Both the position numbers and the translations under genes were made by a program. The notes beneath the pieces are model-generated. The model was given only the letters and a program-made list of their open reading frames with translations. It was not told the origin of the DNA and searched no databases. Below, piece after piece: positions 42,699 through 51,788 of a DNA stretch of 64,000 nucleotides (the first letter of the stretch is position 1; each line of letters opens with the position of its first letter). The stretch is from Pseudomonas sp. UBA1879 (GTDB taxonomy: Bacteria; Pseudomonadota; Gammaproteobacteria; Pseudomonadales; Pseudomonadaceae), in NCBI RefSeq assembly GCF_002338065.1, contig NZ_DDHJ01000004.1:325943-389942 (forward strand), in the 5' to 3' direction.

Positions 42699-44176
42699 GC
42701 CGGTTCTACCTGTTCGGTGCAGACCCGATTGCGTCCGCCTTGCTTGGCGCTGTAAAGCGCTTGGTCGGCGCGTGCGATCAGGCTTTGCAAAGTGTCGTTG
42801 GGGTGCAGCTCGGTCAAGCCCAGACTGACCGTGACTTGCAGAGCAGCATCTGTGAACACATAGGTATGCTGTTCCGCCAGCAGACGAATTTTCTCGGCAA
42901 CGCGTCGGGCACCGCTGGTGCTGGTGTCCTTGAGCAGAATGATGAACTCTTCGCCGCCCCATCGGCAAATGATGTCGCTGTCACGCAGGCAGCGCCTGAC
43001 ATCGTCGGCAAAACCCACCAACACTTCGTCGCCGGCCAAGTGGCCGTGGGTATCGTTGAGCCGCTTGAAATGGTCGAGGTCCAACAACATCGCCGAAAGT
43101 GCCTTGTGATCACGACGGCATTCGGCAATGGCGTTCATGGCGATCCGGTCGAACCCTCGGCGATTGGGCAGGCCCGTCAGGCTGTCAAGCATCGCCTGGG
43201 TTTCGATACGCAATTGAAAACGGCGCAATACCCGGTTGAGCAACACCAATACCACCATCATCACGGCCAGGCAGATCAGCAGATTGACGTACAACGACTG
43301 CCGAATGTCGCTCAACGCGCCGTCCTCGCGCTTGTCGACGAACAGGTACCAGTTCAGTTCCGGGATGTAGCGCACATTGAGGAAATGCGCGTCGCCATTG
43401 GCATCGTATTGATAGCTGCCGCTCAGTGGCTTTGGCATTTGGTCCAGCAGATTCTCCAGGCCAGGAAGCTCGCGCAGTATCTGCCCGATCTTCGCGCCCT
43501 GTGGCCCGCCGCCTGCACCGGTCAGCACCAGGCGTCCGAAGGTGTCGACAAAGTACACGCTGCGTTGATAGCGCTCCTGATAGCGATCCATCAGCTTGAT
43601 CACCGCGTCCACGGTCAGGCCGACACCGGTGGCGCCGATGAAATTGTCGCTGTAATCGAAGACTTTGTAGTTGATGAAAAAGGTCAGGTTGTCCTTGTTC
43701 GCGAGGTCCGGGTCGACATTGATCTCATACGGCTCGGCCATGTCGCGCACTCGGTAATACCACGCATCGCGGGGTTCATCCGGGCGGATTTTTTTCAGCA
43801 CGCCTTTGGCCTGGTAGTAGGTCAGGCTGTGATTGGAGACGAAGAACGAGGTGTACGCGCCGTAGTGATCCATTACCTCCTTGAGGTAGCGAGTCATCTG
43901 CTCGGGGTCTTTCTCCCCGGCCACCACCCAGTCACGCACAAAGGTGTCGCGGGCCATCATCGACGAGATCAGCACCGGACGAACCAGGTCTTTCTGAATC
44001 TCGGAGTACACCGTGTCCGACGTCAACGGGAGCTCGGTGTTAACGATGCTGTCGCGAATGGCATTTCGCGAAGCGAAGTAGCTGAGCAGCGATGTCGCCA
44101 GAAAGCTGCTCCCCAGGAGAATCACCAACGTCAACAGCAAGGAGCGTTGTGAGTGGAGCGTGGAACGAAGGGGCAT
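42695..44176 (-). CDS. membrane diguanylate cyclase with Cache sensor
   Basis: This 493-residue protein has two membrane helices (residues 12-34 and 296-314) around a periplasmic Cache-type sensor. The cytoplasmic GGDEF domain has an intact GGEEF (407-411) and an I-site RxxD (RDSD, 398-401) five residues before it, so it should make cyclic-di-GMP with product inhibition. The ligand is unknown. It is coupled to the small CWC protein gene. Confidence 0.88.
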   Translation of the reverse strand: MPLRSTLHSQRSLLLTLVILLGSSFLATSLLSYFASRNAIRDSIVNTELPLTSDTVYSEIQKDLVRPVLISSMMARDTFVRDWVVAGEKDPEQMTRYLKEVMDHYGAYTSFFVSNHSLTYYQAKGVLKKIRPDEPRDAWYYRVRDMAEPYEINVDPDLANKDNLTFFINYKVFDYSDNFIGATGVGLTVDAVIKLMDRYQERYQRSVYFVDTFGRLVLTGAGGGPQGAKIGQILRELPGLENLLDQMPKPLSGSYQYDANGDAHFLNVRYIPELNWYLFVDKREDGALSDIRQSLYVNLLICLAVMMVVLVLLNRVLRRFQLRIETQAMLDSLTGLPNRRGFDRIAMNAIAECRRDHKALSAMLLDLDHFKRLNDTHGHLAGDEVLVGFADDVRRCLRDSDIICRWGGEEFIILLKDTSTSGARRVAEKIRLLAEQHTYVFTDAALQVTVSLGLTELHPNDTLQSLIARADQALYSAKQGGRNRVCTEQVEPA

Positions 44177-44455
44177 GACCAGTCCGATTGAATGAAGAAT
44201 CCATTTGAGCGAGACATGCTAGCCTGAGGCCACACTGTTGCGCCATCGGCGGCGACAGTTTGCGCGCAATCGGGTATGTGCCACATGACCTTTGGCGCAA
44301 ATCGGCCTGCACCGAGGCGGTGCGCCGTCTGGCAGTTGGCGAAGAGGCTAGGGCACTCGATGAGGAATTGGCAGTCAGATGTTGCGTTCTCGGCAGTTAA
44401 GGGAACGCCGACCAGCGCCGCTGGTTTGAGCTCTATCGCGGTCCAGGAGGCCGCT

Positions 44456-44986
44456 ATGTATCGACGAAGCTTGCTTACCGTGTTGATGACGTTGTCGCTC
44501 GCAGGTTGCTACGGAGGCTATTACGAGTCAGAGACTTACACCCAACCCGTTTACAGCAGCGGGTATGTGTATGAGAGCTACCAGCCCGGCGTGCCGAGCG
44601 GGTATTCGGGCGGCTACGGCCCTTCTATTTATTACTCACCGCGGTATTACTCGGCGCCGCGTTATTACTCGCCACCGCGTTATTACGCACCACCGCCGCG
44701 CTACTACGGACCAGGCCCGGGTTACGGCGGACGTCCTGGCTATGGCGGGCGTCCCGGGTATGGCGGCGGTCACTGGAACGGTGGCGGAGGCGGCTATCAC
44801 GGCGGCGGTTCCGGTTATCGCCCACCGCCGCCGCCTCCCGGGCCAAGACCCGGCGGCGGTGGCTGGAACGGCAACCACGGTGGGGGAGGCGGTCCTGCGC
44901 CGGGGAGGCCGTCGGGGGGGAACTTCCGCCAGGACGGCAATTTCGGCCGTGGCGGGCACGGGGGCCCAGGCGGCGGGAATCGCTAA
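44456..44986 (+). CDS. Gly/Tyr/Pro-rich lipoprotein
   Basis: This 176-residue product has a lipobox (LSLAGC, Cys17) followed by a Tyr-rich section with repeated RYYS/RYYA-P units and then a Gly/Pro-rich tail with GGRPGYGG repeats. The AGGAGG ribosome site is 5 nt before the ATG. The composition is low-complexity and probably disordered on the outer membrane. Function unknown. It is divergent from the diguanylate cyclase gene. Confidence 0.75.
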   Translation: MYRRSLLTVLMTLSLAGCYGGYYESETYTQPVYSSGYVYESYQPGVPSGYSGGYGPSIYYSPRYYSAPRYYSPPRYYAPPPRYYGPGPGYGGRPGYGGRPGYGGGHWNGGGGGYHGGGSGYRPPPPPPGPRPGGGGWNGNHGGGGGPAPGRPSGGNFRQDGNFGRGGHGGPGGGNR

Positions 44987-44996
44987 AACAAATGAC

Positions 44997-45025
44997 AACG
45001 GCGCTCTCGGGAGCGCCGTTTTTTC
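44997..45025 (+). terminator. intrinsic terminator of the Gly-rich lipoprotein gene
   Basis: Arms AACGGCGCTC and GAGCGCCGTT with a TCGG tetraloop are followed by a T-run. Confidence 0.95.
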
Positions 45026-45136
45026 TGATTGAATCCATGCACTGTGGGTGCGCTAGTCTGCAAGGACAACCTAGCGATCCCAAACTCAGGGTCTGACGTC
45101 CCACCGTGGCGGGCCAGCACGCTCCCGGAAATGTCC

Positions 45137-46249
45137 TCAGTACGCTGACAAATCTGCCAGTGGATGCCTTCCTTCCCACGCCTTTTCGAAATGCGCATCC
45201 ACCACCGCCAGCGGAATGCTAGCGATGTCCGGCCAGTGCCAGCGCGGCGCGTGATCCTTGTCGATCAGTCGCGCCCGTACCCCTTCTGCGAACTCTGGAT
45301 GTCGGCAGCAATTGAGGCTCATGCTGTATTCCATCTGAAAGACTTCAGCCAACGAGAGGTGTCGAGCCCGTTGAATCTGCTCCCACACCAACAGCGCCGT
45401 CATCGGACAACCTTCGGTCAGGCTCTTGGCCGCTTTGGCCAGCAGTGCATCCTGGGCATGCAGCTGATGTTTCAGGGCATTCCACGCACAAATGGCGTCA
45501 CCGACGTCCAGCAGCTCGTCGATCTGCTGACGACGGGGCAACCATTGCGCGACAGGCAGGTGATCCAGGGCTTCTCGCTGCAGCGCCTTGAACAGGCTGT
45601 TGAGCTGAACGGCGGTCTGTTCCTGCCAGTTCAGTTGCAGGAGTCGGTCAATCATTTCTTCCTGTTGGTCTTCCAGCAGGTAACGATCGGCGAGATCGAG
45701 GTCCAGTGCGTCACGCCCGTTAATGTGCGACCCCGTCAGGCCTAGAAACAGACCGAGTTTTCCGGGCAGACGCGACAGAAACCAGCTGGCGCCGACGTCC
45801 GGGTACAGGCCGATATTGATCTCGGGCATCGCCAGGCGACTGCTCGGCGTGACCACACGGATGCTGGCGCTTTGCAATAAGCCCATCCCGCCGCCCAGCA
45901 CATAGCCGTGTCCCCAGCAAATCACCGGTTTCGGGTAGGTGTGCAGCGCGTAGTCCAGGCGGTATTCAGCGGCGAAAAACTGCGCTGCCAGAGGTGGGAC
46001 TGTTCCTGGTTTGCCGTGCGCCGCTTCCACCAGGGCACGCACGTCGCCTCCTGCGCAAAAGGCTTTTGTACCGTTGCCGCGCAGCAAGACGCAGACGATT
46101 TGCGGGTCGCTGGCCCAGGCGTCGAGCCGGTCCTGCAGCGCCAGAATCATCGGCAGAGACAGCGCATTCAGTGATTTCTCCGCATCCAGCGTGGCGATGC
46201 CCAAGCGGGCACCGTCGGTTCCGGTGAGCTCTTCGAATTGCAGATTCAT
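45137..46249 (-). CDS. enoyl-CoA hydratase/isomerase-family, probably 3-hydroxyisobutyryl-CoA hydrolase
   Basis: This 370-residue member of the crotonase superfamily has the longer ECH_2 (HIBYL-CoA hydrolase) form: oxyanion-hole segments FCAGGDVRAL (64-73) and GYVLGGGMGL, and catalytic MPEINIGLYPDVG (Glu143, Asp151). Valine degradation is the usual role. The valine-specific neighbours are not in this window, so a general acyl-CoA hydratase remains possible. The ATG at 46249 has GAGGT upstream. Confidence 0.8.
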   Translation of the reverse strand: MNLQFEELTGTDGARLGIATLDAEKSLNALSLPMILALQDRLDAWASDPQIVCVLLRGNGTKAFCAGGDVRALVEAAHGKPGTVPPLAAQFFAAEYRLDYALHTYPKPVICWGHGYVLGGGMGLLQSASIRVVTPSSRLAMPEINIGLYPDVGASWFLSRLPGKLGLFLGLTGSHINGRDALDLDLADRYLLEDQQEEMIDRLLQLNWQEQTAVQLNSLFKALQREALDHLPVAQWLPRRQQIDELLDVGDAICAWNALKHQLHAQDALLAKAAKSLTEGCPMTALLVWEQIQRARHLSLAEVFQMEYSMSLNCCRHPEFAEGVRARLIDKDHAPRWHWPDIASIPLAVVDAHFEKAWEGRHPLADLSAY

Positions 46250-46418
46250 CGTGACCTCGTGTTCGTGGGACAGGCGTCCATCAAGGCTGTGAGTTCGCCG
46301 CAAGGGGGGAAGTTGCACAGGGTCGATGCAGTGCAGTGTAGGAAATGCCCGATGCACTGCGCTGGAAATAATTGGCCACAGCCCCTAAAGTCCGCGCATT
46401 GTTTTTCCGGATATCAAG

Positions 46419-47114
46419 ATGACTGACGACGATCGCATCAAGCTGGAACCCAGCTGGAAACAGGCCCTTCGCGAGGAATTCGAAAAGCCGTACATGGGCC
46501 AGCTGCGTGAATTTCTGCGCCAGGAGCATGCGGCCGGCAAACAGATCTACCCGCCGGGTCCGTTGATCTTCAACGCGTTGAATTCGACGCCGCTGGACAA
46601 CGTGAAGGTGGTCATCCTTGGGCAGGACCCGTACCACGGCCCGAATCAGGCCCACGGCCTGTGTTTCTCGGTCCAGCCCGGCGTGCCCGCACCGCCGTCG
46701 CTGGTCAACATCTACAAAGAGCTGAAGCGCGACCTGAACATCGACATTCCCAATCACGGCTATCTGCAATCGTGGGCGGACCAAGGCGTGCTGATGCTCA
46801 ACACCACACTGACCGTCGAACGCGCCAATGCGGCATCTCATGCGGGCAAGGGCTGGCAGCACTTCACGGACAAAATCATCGAAACCGTCAGCGCCCATCA
46901 ACCGCATCTGGTGTTCCTGCTGTGGGGCTCCCACGCGCAGAGCAAGAAAAAACTGATCGATGCGTCGAAGCACTTGATCCTCACCGCCGTCCACCCTTCG
47001 CCGCTGTCTGCCTATAAGGGCTTCATCGGTTGTGGGCATTTCGGCATGGCCAACAAGTATTTGCAGCAGAACGGGCTCGCGCCGATTGAGTGGCGGTTGC
47101 CGGCGCAGGTTTGA
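46419..47114 (+). CDS. ung: uracil-DNA glycosylase Ung
   Basis: This 231-residue enzyme removes uracil from DNA. Motif GQDPYHGPNQAHG carries the catalytic Asp70 and HPSPLSAYKGFIGCGHF carries His192. Length and sequence match family I Ung. Confidence 0.96.
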   Translation: MTDDDRIKLEPSWKQALREEFEKPYMGQLREFLRQEHAAGKQIYPPGPLIFNALNSTPLDNVKVVILGQDPYHGPNQAHGLCFSVQPGVPAPPSLVNIYKELKRDLNIDIPNHGYLQSWADQGVLMLNTTLTVERANAASHAGKGWQHFTDKIIETVSAHQPHLVFLLWGSHAQSKKKLIDASKHLILTAVHPSPLSAYKGFIGCGHFGMANKYLQQNGLAPIEWRLPAQV

Positions 47115-47150
47115 TCCACCCCAGAACACCTGTCACACCGCATACTCACT

Positions 47151-47250
47151 GTGGGAGCCGGCTTGCTGGCGAACGCGGTGGTTTAGATACAAACAAGTTG
47201 TCTGACACACCGCCTTCGTCGGATCGCCGCCCGCAGCAAGCCAGCTCCCA
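47151..47250. repeat. REP pair
   Basis: GTGGGAGCCGGCTTGCTGGC (47151-47170) faces GCAAGCCAGCTCCCAC (ending 47250), forming a pair of inverted REP elements between convergent genes. Confidence 0.85.
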
Positions 47251-47269
47251 CAAGGGATAGGGCGTTTCT

Positions 47270-48304
47270 TCAGGGAGTCGGCTGTTTGTTCCAATACCGA
47301 AACAGCGGCTCCGCCAAGAACAGCACAAACAGCAGCCGCATCACCTGCATCGCTGTGACCAGCGGCACCGACAGCTGCAACACCTCTGCGGTCAGGCTCA
47401 TTTCCGCGATCCCGCCGGGCATCATGCCGAGGGTCAGCGAGCGTAGGTCCAGGTGCGTGGCTGCACTGAGCATCCACGCGCAGAGAGCGGCGATGCTCAT
47501 GGTCAGCGCCGTTCCGATCAGTGTGCGGCCCAGGAACGAGGGCGCGCGACGAAAGAACGCGCGGTTGAAGTGACACCCTAGTCCGCTGCCGATGAGCCAT
47601 TGGCCGATTTGACTGCCGCCATTGGGCAGGCTGATGTGCAGGTCGAAGCTGATGCTAATCACCGCGCTGACCAGCAGCGGCCCGAACAGCCACGGGTTGG
47701 GCTGCTTCAAGCGCTGCCAGCCCCAGGCCACCAACGCGCCGAGCGGGAACAGCAGCGCCAGCCAGGTCCAGTCCACCACCGTTGCGTGTGCGGAGGGTCC
47801 GCCGCTGCCCATCAAGTATTTGAAGATCGCGGGTACGCACAGCACTACGGTCAGCACCCGCAGGCTCTGACCGGCGGCCACATTGCTGAGAATGGCGCCG
47901 TTGCGTGCGCCAAGATTGACCATCTCGCCGGAACCTCCCGGCATGCTGGAAAAGAACGCCGTGGCGCGGTCTTCCCCGGTGCGCAGCATCAGCCACACGC
48001 CGACCACGCTGGACACGCTAGTGATCAGGGCGCCGACGAAGATCAGGCCAAAATGCGAAAGGACTTGTTCGATGACGACCGGGGTGAAGTGCAGGCCGAT
48101 GCCAATGCCCACCACCCATTGGCCGCACTTGCGGCCGCCGGGGATTTCAGCCAGCTGCCACGGGGTGAGGCAACGGACCAGGATGATCGCCAGCAGCGAG
48201 CCGACCATCCAGGGCAACGGCCAGCCGACCTGGCTGGCGAGAAATCCCCCCAGCAGGCCGACCAGCGGTGTGCCCCACCACGTCTTGAAGGGCCGATCAG
48301 ACAT
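47270..48304 (-). CDS. AbrB-family membrane protein
   Basis: This 344-residue multi-helix protein has the duplicated AbrB membrane domain (WPLPWMVGSLLAIILV and LGMMPGGIAEM with SMPGGSGEMV). Related proteins are often found with tricarboxylate transporters, and it overlaps tctA by 8 nt. It may be a further permease or regulator of the same system. Function not established. Confidence 0.8.
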   Translation of the reverse strand: MSDRPFKTWWGTPLVGLLGGFLASQVGWPLPWMVGSLLAIILVRCLTPWQLAEIPGGRKCGQWVVGIGIGLHFTPVVIEQVLSHFGLIFVGALITSVSSVVGVWLMLRTGEDRATAFFSSMPGGSGEMVNLGARNGAILSNVAAGQSLRVLTVVLCVPAIFKYLMGSGGPSAHATVVDWTWLALLFPLGALVAWGWQRLKQPNPWLFGPLLVSAVISISFDLHISLPNGGSQIGQWLIGSGLGCHFNRAFFRRAPSFLGRTLIGTALTMSIAALCAWMLSAATHLDLRSLTLGMMPGGIAEMSLTAEVLQLSVPLVTAMQVMRLLFVLFLAEPLFRYWNKQPTP

Positions 48305-49811
48305 CGGCCAGCGCGCGGCGCTGAATGCTGCGCTTGCGCCAGATGCGAATCAGCGGCAGCACCAGCATGAACGCGGTCACCACCCACACACCGAGGGTGA
48401 TCGGGCTCGACCACAGAATGTCCAGCGAACCGTTGGAGATCGACAGCGCACGACGCAGGTTCTGTTCCATCAGTCCGCCGAGGATGAAGCCCAGCAGGAT
48501 CGGCGACAGCGGGAAATCCAGCTTGCGCAAGATGTAACCGAAGATGCCGATACCGACCATCAGAAACAGGTCGAAGGTGGTGGCGTGAACGGCGTAGACA
48601 CCGATCCCGGTGATGATCGCGATGACCGGCACCAGCGCCCAGTTCGGCACCGCAAGGATGCGGGTGAAGATGCGGATCATCGGAATGTTGAGGATCACCA
48701 GCATGATGTTGGCGATGAACAACGACGCGATCAGGCCCCAGACAATGTCCGGTTGCTGTTGGAACAGCAGTGGGCCGGGCGTGATGTTGTACAGCGACAG
48801 AGCGCCGATCATCACCGCCGTGGTGCCCGAACCCGGAACGCCCAGGGTCAGCATCGGCACCAATGCGCCGCACGCCGTGGCGCCGATCGCAGTTTCAGGG
48901 GCTGCCAGACCGCGCATGTCGCCTTGTCCGAATTTTCCGCTCGCGCCGGCGATGCGTTTCTCGGTCATGTAGGTTACGGCGCTGGCGAGTGTAGCGCCGG
49001 CGCCGGGCAACACGCCCATGATGAAGCCCATCAGGCCGCAGCGAATGTTCACGGTGAACACCGATGCCGCTTCCTTGAAGTTGAACATCATGCGCCCGGT
49101 GGCTTTGACAGCCTCTTGGCCACGATGGGTCTTCTCCAGCAACAGCAGGATTTCGCTGATCGAGAACAGGCCCAATACCAGCACCACGAACTGAATCCCG
49201 TCGGCCAGGTGGATGTTGTCGCCCGTGAAACGGTACACGCCGCTGTTGGCGTCGATGCCGATACTCGACAAGAACAGGCCGATCAACGCAGCAACGAAGG
49301 TTTTCAGCGGTCGATCCCCCGCCATGCCGCCCAGGCAGACAATCGCAAAGACCATCAGCACGAAATATTCCGCCGGTCCAAAGGCAATCGCCCATTTGGC
49401 CAGCAACGGGGCAAACATCACCATGCCGCAGGTGGCGATGAGCGCGCCGATGAAGGAACTCCAGGCGGACAGTGACAGTGCTACACCGGCCAAGCCCTGA
49501 CGGGCCATCGGGTAGCCGTCCAGTGCGGTCATCACAGTAGAGGCTTCGCCTGGAATGTTGAGCAGGATCGAGCTGATGCGCCCGCCGTATTCGCAGCCCA
49601 GATAAACCGCGGCCAGCAGGATCAATGCCGACTCAGGTGGCAGGCCGAGGGCGAACGCGATGGGAATCAGCAGCGCTACGCCGTTGATCGGGCCGAGGCC
49701 TGGCAGCAGGCCGACGATGGTGCCGATCAGGGTGCCGGAAAGGGCAGTGACCAGGTTGTACGGGGTCAGCGCGACGCCGAAGCCTTGGCCGAGGTAGCCG
49801 AGAGTGTCCAT
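48297..49811 (-). CDS. tctA: tripartite tricarboxylate transporter large subunit TctA
   Basis: This 504-residue, about 12-helix membrane permease has the TctA signature in two halves (GTIVGLLPGLGPINGVALL and GVLPGAGATLASAVTY). With TctB and the periplasmic TctC it imports citrate or a related tricarboxylate. The start MDTLGYLGQGF at 49811 has GGAGAATTGAT in front. It follows tctB after a 1-nt gap. Confidence 0.94.
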   Translation of the reverse strand: MDTLGYLGQGFGVALTPYNLVTALSGTLIGTIVGLLPGLGPINGVALLIPIAFALGLPPESALILLAAVYLGCEYGGRISSILLNIPGEASTVMTALDGYPMARQGLAGVALSLSAWSSFIGALIATCGMVMFAPLLAKWAIAFGPAEYFVLMVFAIVCLGGMAGDRPLKTFVAALIGLFLSSIGIDANSGVYRFTGDNIHLADGIQFVVLVLGLFSISEILLLLEKTHRGQEAVKATGRMMFNFKEAASVFTVNIRCGLMGFIMGVLPGAGATLASAVTYMTEKRIAGASGKFGQGDMRGLAAPETAIGATACGALVPMLTLGVPGSGTTAVMIGALSLYNITPGPLLFQQQPDIVWGLIASLFIANIMLVILNIPMIRIFTRILAVPNWALVPVIAIITGIGVYAVHATTFDLFLMVGIGIFGYILRKLDFPLSPILLGFILGGLMEQNLRRALSISNGSLDILWSSPITLGVWVVTAFMLVLPLIRIWRKRSIQRRALADV

Positions 49812-49812
49812 A

Positions 49813-50271
49813 TCAATTCTCCAGAACGTCGAGCAGGCCGAGGGGCAGAGGCACATCCATCACTTTGTCGAACAGCACATAAAGCAGGATGCTCATCAGC
49901 GTGGTGATGACGATGCTTGGCAGCCAGCGACCGCCGTACAGCCGGGCCATCGGAATGCCGATCAGGATGCTGCTCAGGACGAAGCCCAACGGCTCGAACA
50001 ATCCTGCGAATACCAGCAGCAGCACAACGCAGATCGCGATTTTGATCAGGGTCGGACGGTCCAGCGGCGGCTCGTCTTCGGTGTGCTTGATCGGCGTAGG
50101 ACGAATCAGCATGTACAGCAGCGAAACCCCCATCAGCCCCAGCATCAGCAGCGGGAAGGCACGCGGGCCAACGGGTTCGTAGGAAAAAGGGGCCTGATAA
50201 GGCCAGGCCATCAGTGCCAGGCCAATACAGACCAGCAGCAGCACGAAGGCAAACAGTCGTTGCAAGACCAT
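49813..50271 (-). CDS. tctB: tripartite tricarboxylate transporter small subunit TctB
   Basis: This 152-residue protein has four predicted helices and is typical of the small TctB subunit (FEPVGPRAFPLLM near the N-terminal part). The ribosome site CAGGAGC precedes the ATG. It sits between tctC and tctA. Confidence 0.92.
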   Translation of the reverse strand: MVLQRLFAFVLLLVCIGLALMAWPYQAPFSYEPVGPRAFPLLMLGLMGVSLLYMLIRPTPIKHTEDEPPLDRPTLIKIAICVVLLLVFAGLFEPLGFVLSSILIGIPMARLYGGRWLPSIVITTLMSILLYVLFDKVMDVPLPLGLLDVLEN

Positions 50272-50348
50272 AGGAAGCTCCTGGTCGCGCCACCGCGCAG
50301 GCGGCGCGACGCTTAGTCAGTCAATGGAGAACCAGTCGTGGGGTTCAA

Positions 50349-51329
50349 TCACTGAATCAGGCCGAATTCCTTGGCCAGCGTTTTGTACTCAGCGACCTGT
50401 TTCTTCACGTAGGTGTCCAGTTCAGGACCGGTCATGGCAAAGGGGAACAGCTCACGCTGATCGCGCAATTTGGCGAAGTCTTCCGAGGCCAGCAGTTTGT
50501 CGAACGAGGCTTTCCACCAGTTGTATTCCTCGTCGGTCACTTTTGGCCCGAGGTAGAAGCCGCGCACCACGGGCCAGACGATGTCGTAGCCTTGCTCCTT
50601 GGCAGTCGGGATGTTCTTCATTTCCGGCTCGTCCAGACGCTGTTCGGAGAACACCGCCAGCAGGCGCATGTCGCCGCTGAGAATGTGTGGCATGGAGTCG
50701 GAAATGTCAGTGGAGCCCACCTGGATGTGGCCGCCGAGCAAAGCCGTAGCGATTTCACCGCCGCCTTCCAGTGCCACGTAGCGCAGGTCGCGAGGGTTGA
50801 TGCCAGCGGCCTTTGCGATCAGCGCGGTCTGCATCCAGTCCTGGCTGCCGACGGTGCCGCCGGAGCCGATCACCACTTTGCTCGGGTCGGTTTTCAGGGC
50901 TTTGACCAGGTCGTCGAGGCTCTTGTAAGGCGAATCGGCTTTCACCGCGATGGCGCCGTAGCTGGTGCCGACGGCCGCGAGCCAGCGCACCGCGTTTTCG
51001 TCGAAACGGCCGAACTTGCCTTGCGCCAGGTTCAGCAACGAACCGCTGGACCACGCCACCAGCGTGCCGGCATCTGCAGGGCGTTGGGCGACCACGGCGT
51101 TGTACGCCACTGCGCCCACACCGCCCGGCATGTAGGTCACGCGCATTGGCTTGCTGAGCAGCTTCTCGTTGACCAGCGCGCTTTGCGCCAGCTTGCAGGT
51201 CAGGTCGAAGCCACCGCCTGGCGAGGCAGGCGCGATGCATTCAGGGCGGTTCGGCTCGGCGGCCCACAATTGAGTGGCCACCAGCATGCAACTGGCGGCA
51301 ACGCTGATACGGCGCAGGGATAAGTTCAT
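50349..51329 (-). CDS. tctC: tricarboxylate-binding protein TctC
   Basis: This 326-residue periplasmic solute receptor of the Bug/TctC type has a signal peptide (cleavage after LWAA) and the family motif ASPGGGFDLTCKLAQ with YMPGGVGAVAYN. It delivers substrate to TctAB. GGAGACTGACC precedes the ATG. It is the first gene of tctCBA and divergent from tctDE. Confidence 0.92.
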   Translation of the reverse strand: MNLSLRRISVAASCMLVATQLWAAEPNRPECIAPASPGGGFDLTCKLAQSALVNEKLLSKPMRVTYMPGGVGAVAYNAVVAQRPADAGTLVAWSSGSLLNLAQGKFGRFDENAVRWLAAVGTSYGAIAVKADSPYKSLDDLVKALKTDPSKVVIGSGGTVGSQDWMQTALIAKAAGINPRDLRYVALEGGGEIATALLGGHIQVGSTDISDSMPHILSGDMRLLAVFSEQRLDEPEMKNIPTAKEQGYDIVWPVVRGFYLGPKVTDEEYNWWKASFDKLLASEDFAKLRDQRELFPFAMTGPELDTYVKKQVAEYKTLAKEFGLIQ

Positions 51330-51788
51330 GGTCAGTCTCCGATGGAGTTGTTGTTTTTGGGTATGGATCGATCAGGCAATGGCGTCGCAGCGTGAAGCGC
51401 CTGCGAATATCAAAAACGGGGACGTGACGACGCACTGCGCCAAGCGGCGAAGCGTGCGAAAAACGGAACGGGGTTCAGACGGCGCAATGGCCGAGATGTG
51501 CAGTGAGGGCATCACCGAGGACTCCGATATTGTTTTTATTGTTGAAAACGCATCAAGGCGTTTTTCGTCACGACCCGGCGTCACGAAGGCTGCACGGGGC
51601 GCAATCGTAACGAGTCGTGACCGGATCCTAATCAGTGAAGCTTTCAGCAACCTTTCAACTACCTTTCACGAAGCGCGCGATTTTGCGTTTCGACTTTTAC
51701 CGGCGATGTTTCAGATATTTCCCACCTCCACATGGAGCGCTGCCCCTGTAAACTCCGCCCCCATCAAACGTCCCAAGGGAAGACATCC
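51330..51788. other. tctC-tctD divergent regulatory region
   Basis: This 459-nt gap has no supported gene; a minus-strand frame here lacks a ribosome site. The clear element is the triple CTTTCA repeat at 51641-51668, listed separately. Confidence 0.5.
51641..51668. promoter_or_regulatory. triple 11-nt-spaced repeat, candidate TctD box
   Basis: CTTTCA occurs at 51641, 51652 and 51663 with 5-nt spacers. This exact 11-nt phasing is typical of OmpR/PhoB-family binding sites. It lies 121 nt before tctD and 312 nt before tctC. Confidence 0.6.

Noticed and set aside
47883..49475. 530-codon frame antisense to the abrB and tctA genes
   Set aside because: Composition rich in Arg, Gln, His and Asp is typical of a shadow frame; the minus-strand genes are certain.
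51372..51650. Minus-strand frame in the tctC-tctD gap
   Set aside because: No ribosome site, no motif, and it would cross part of the candidate TctD box.
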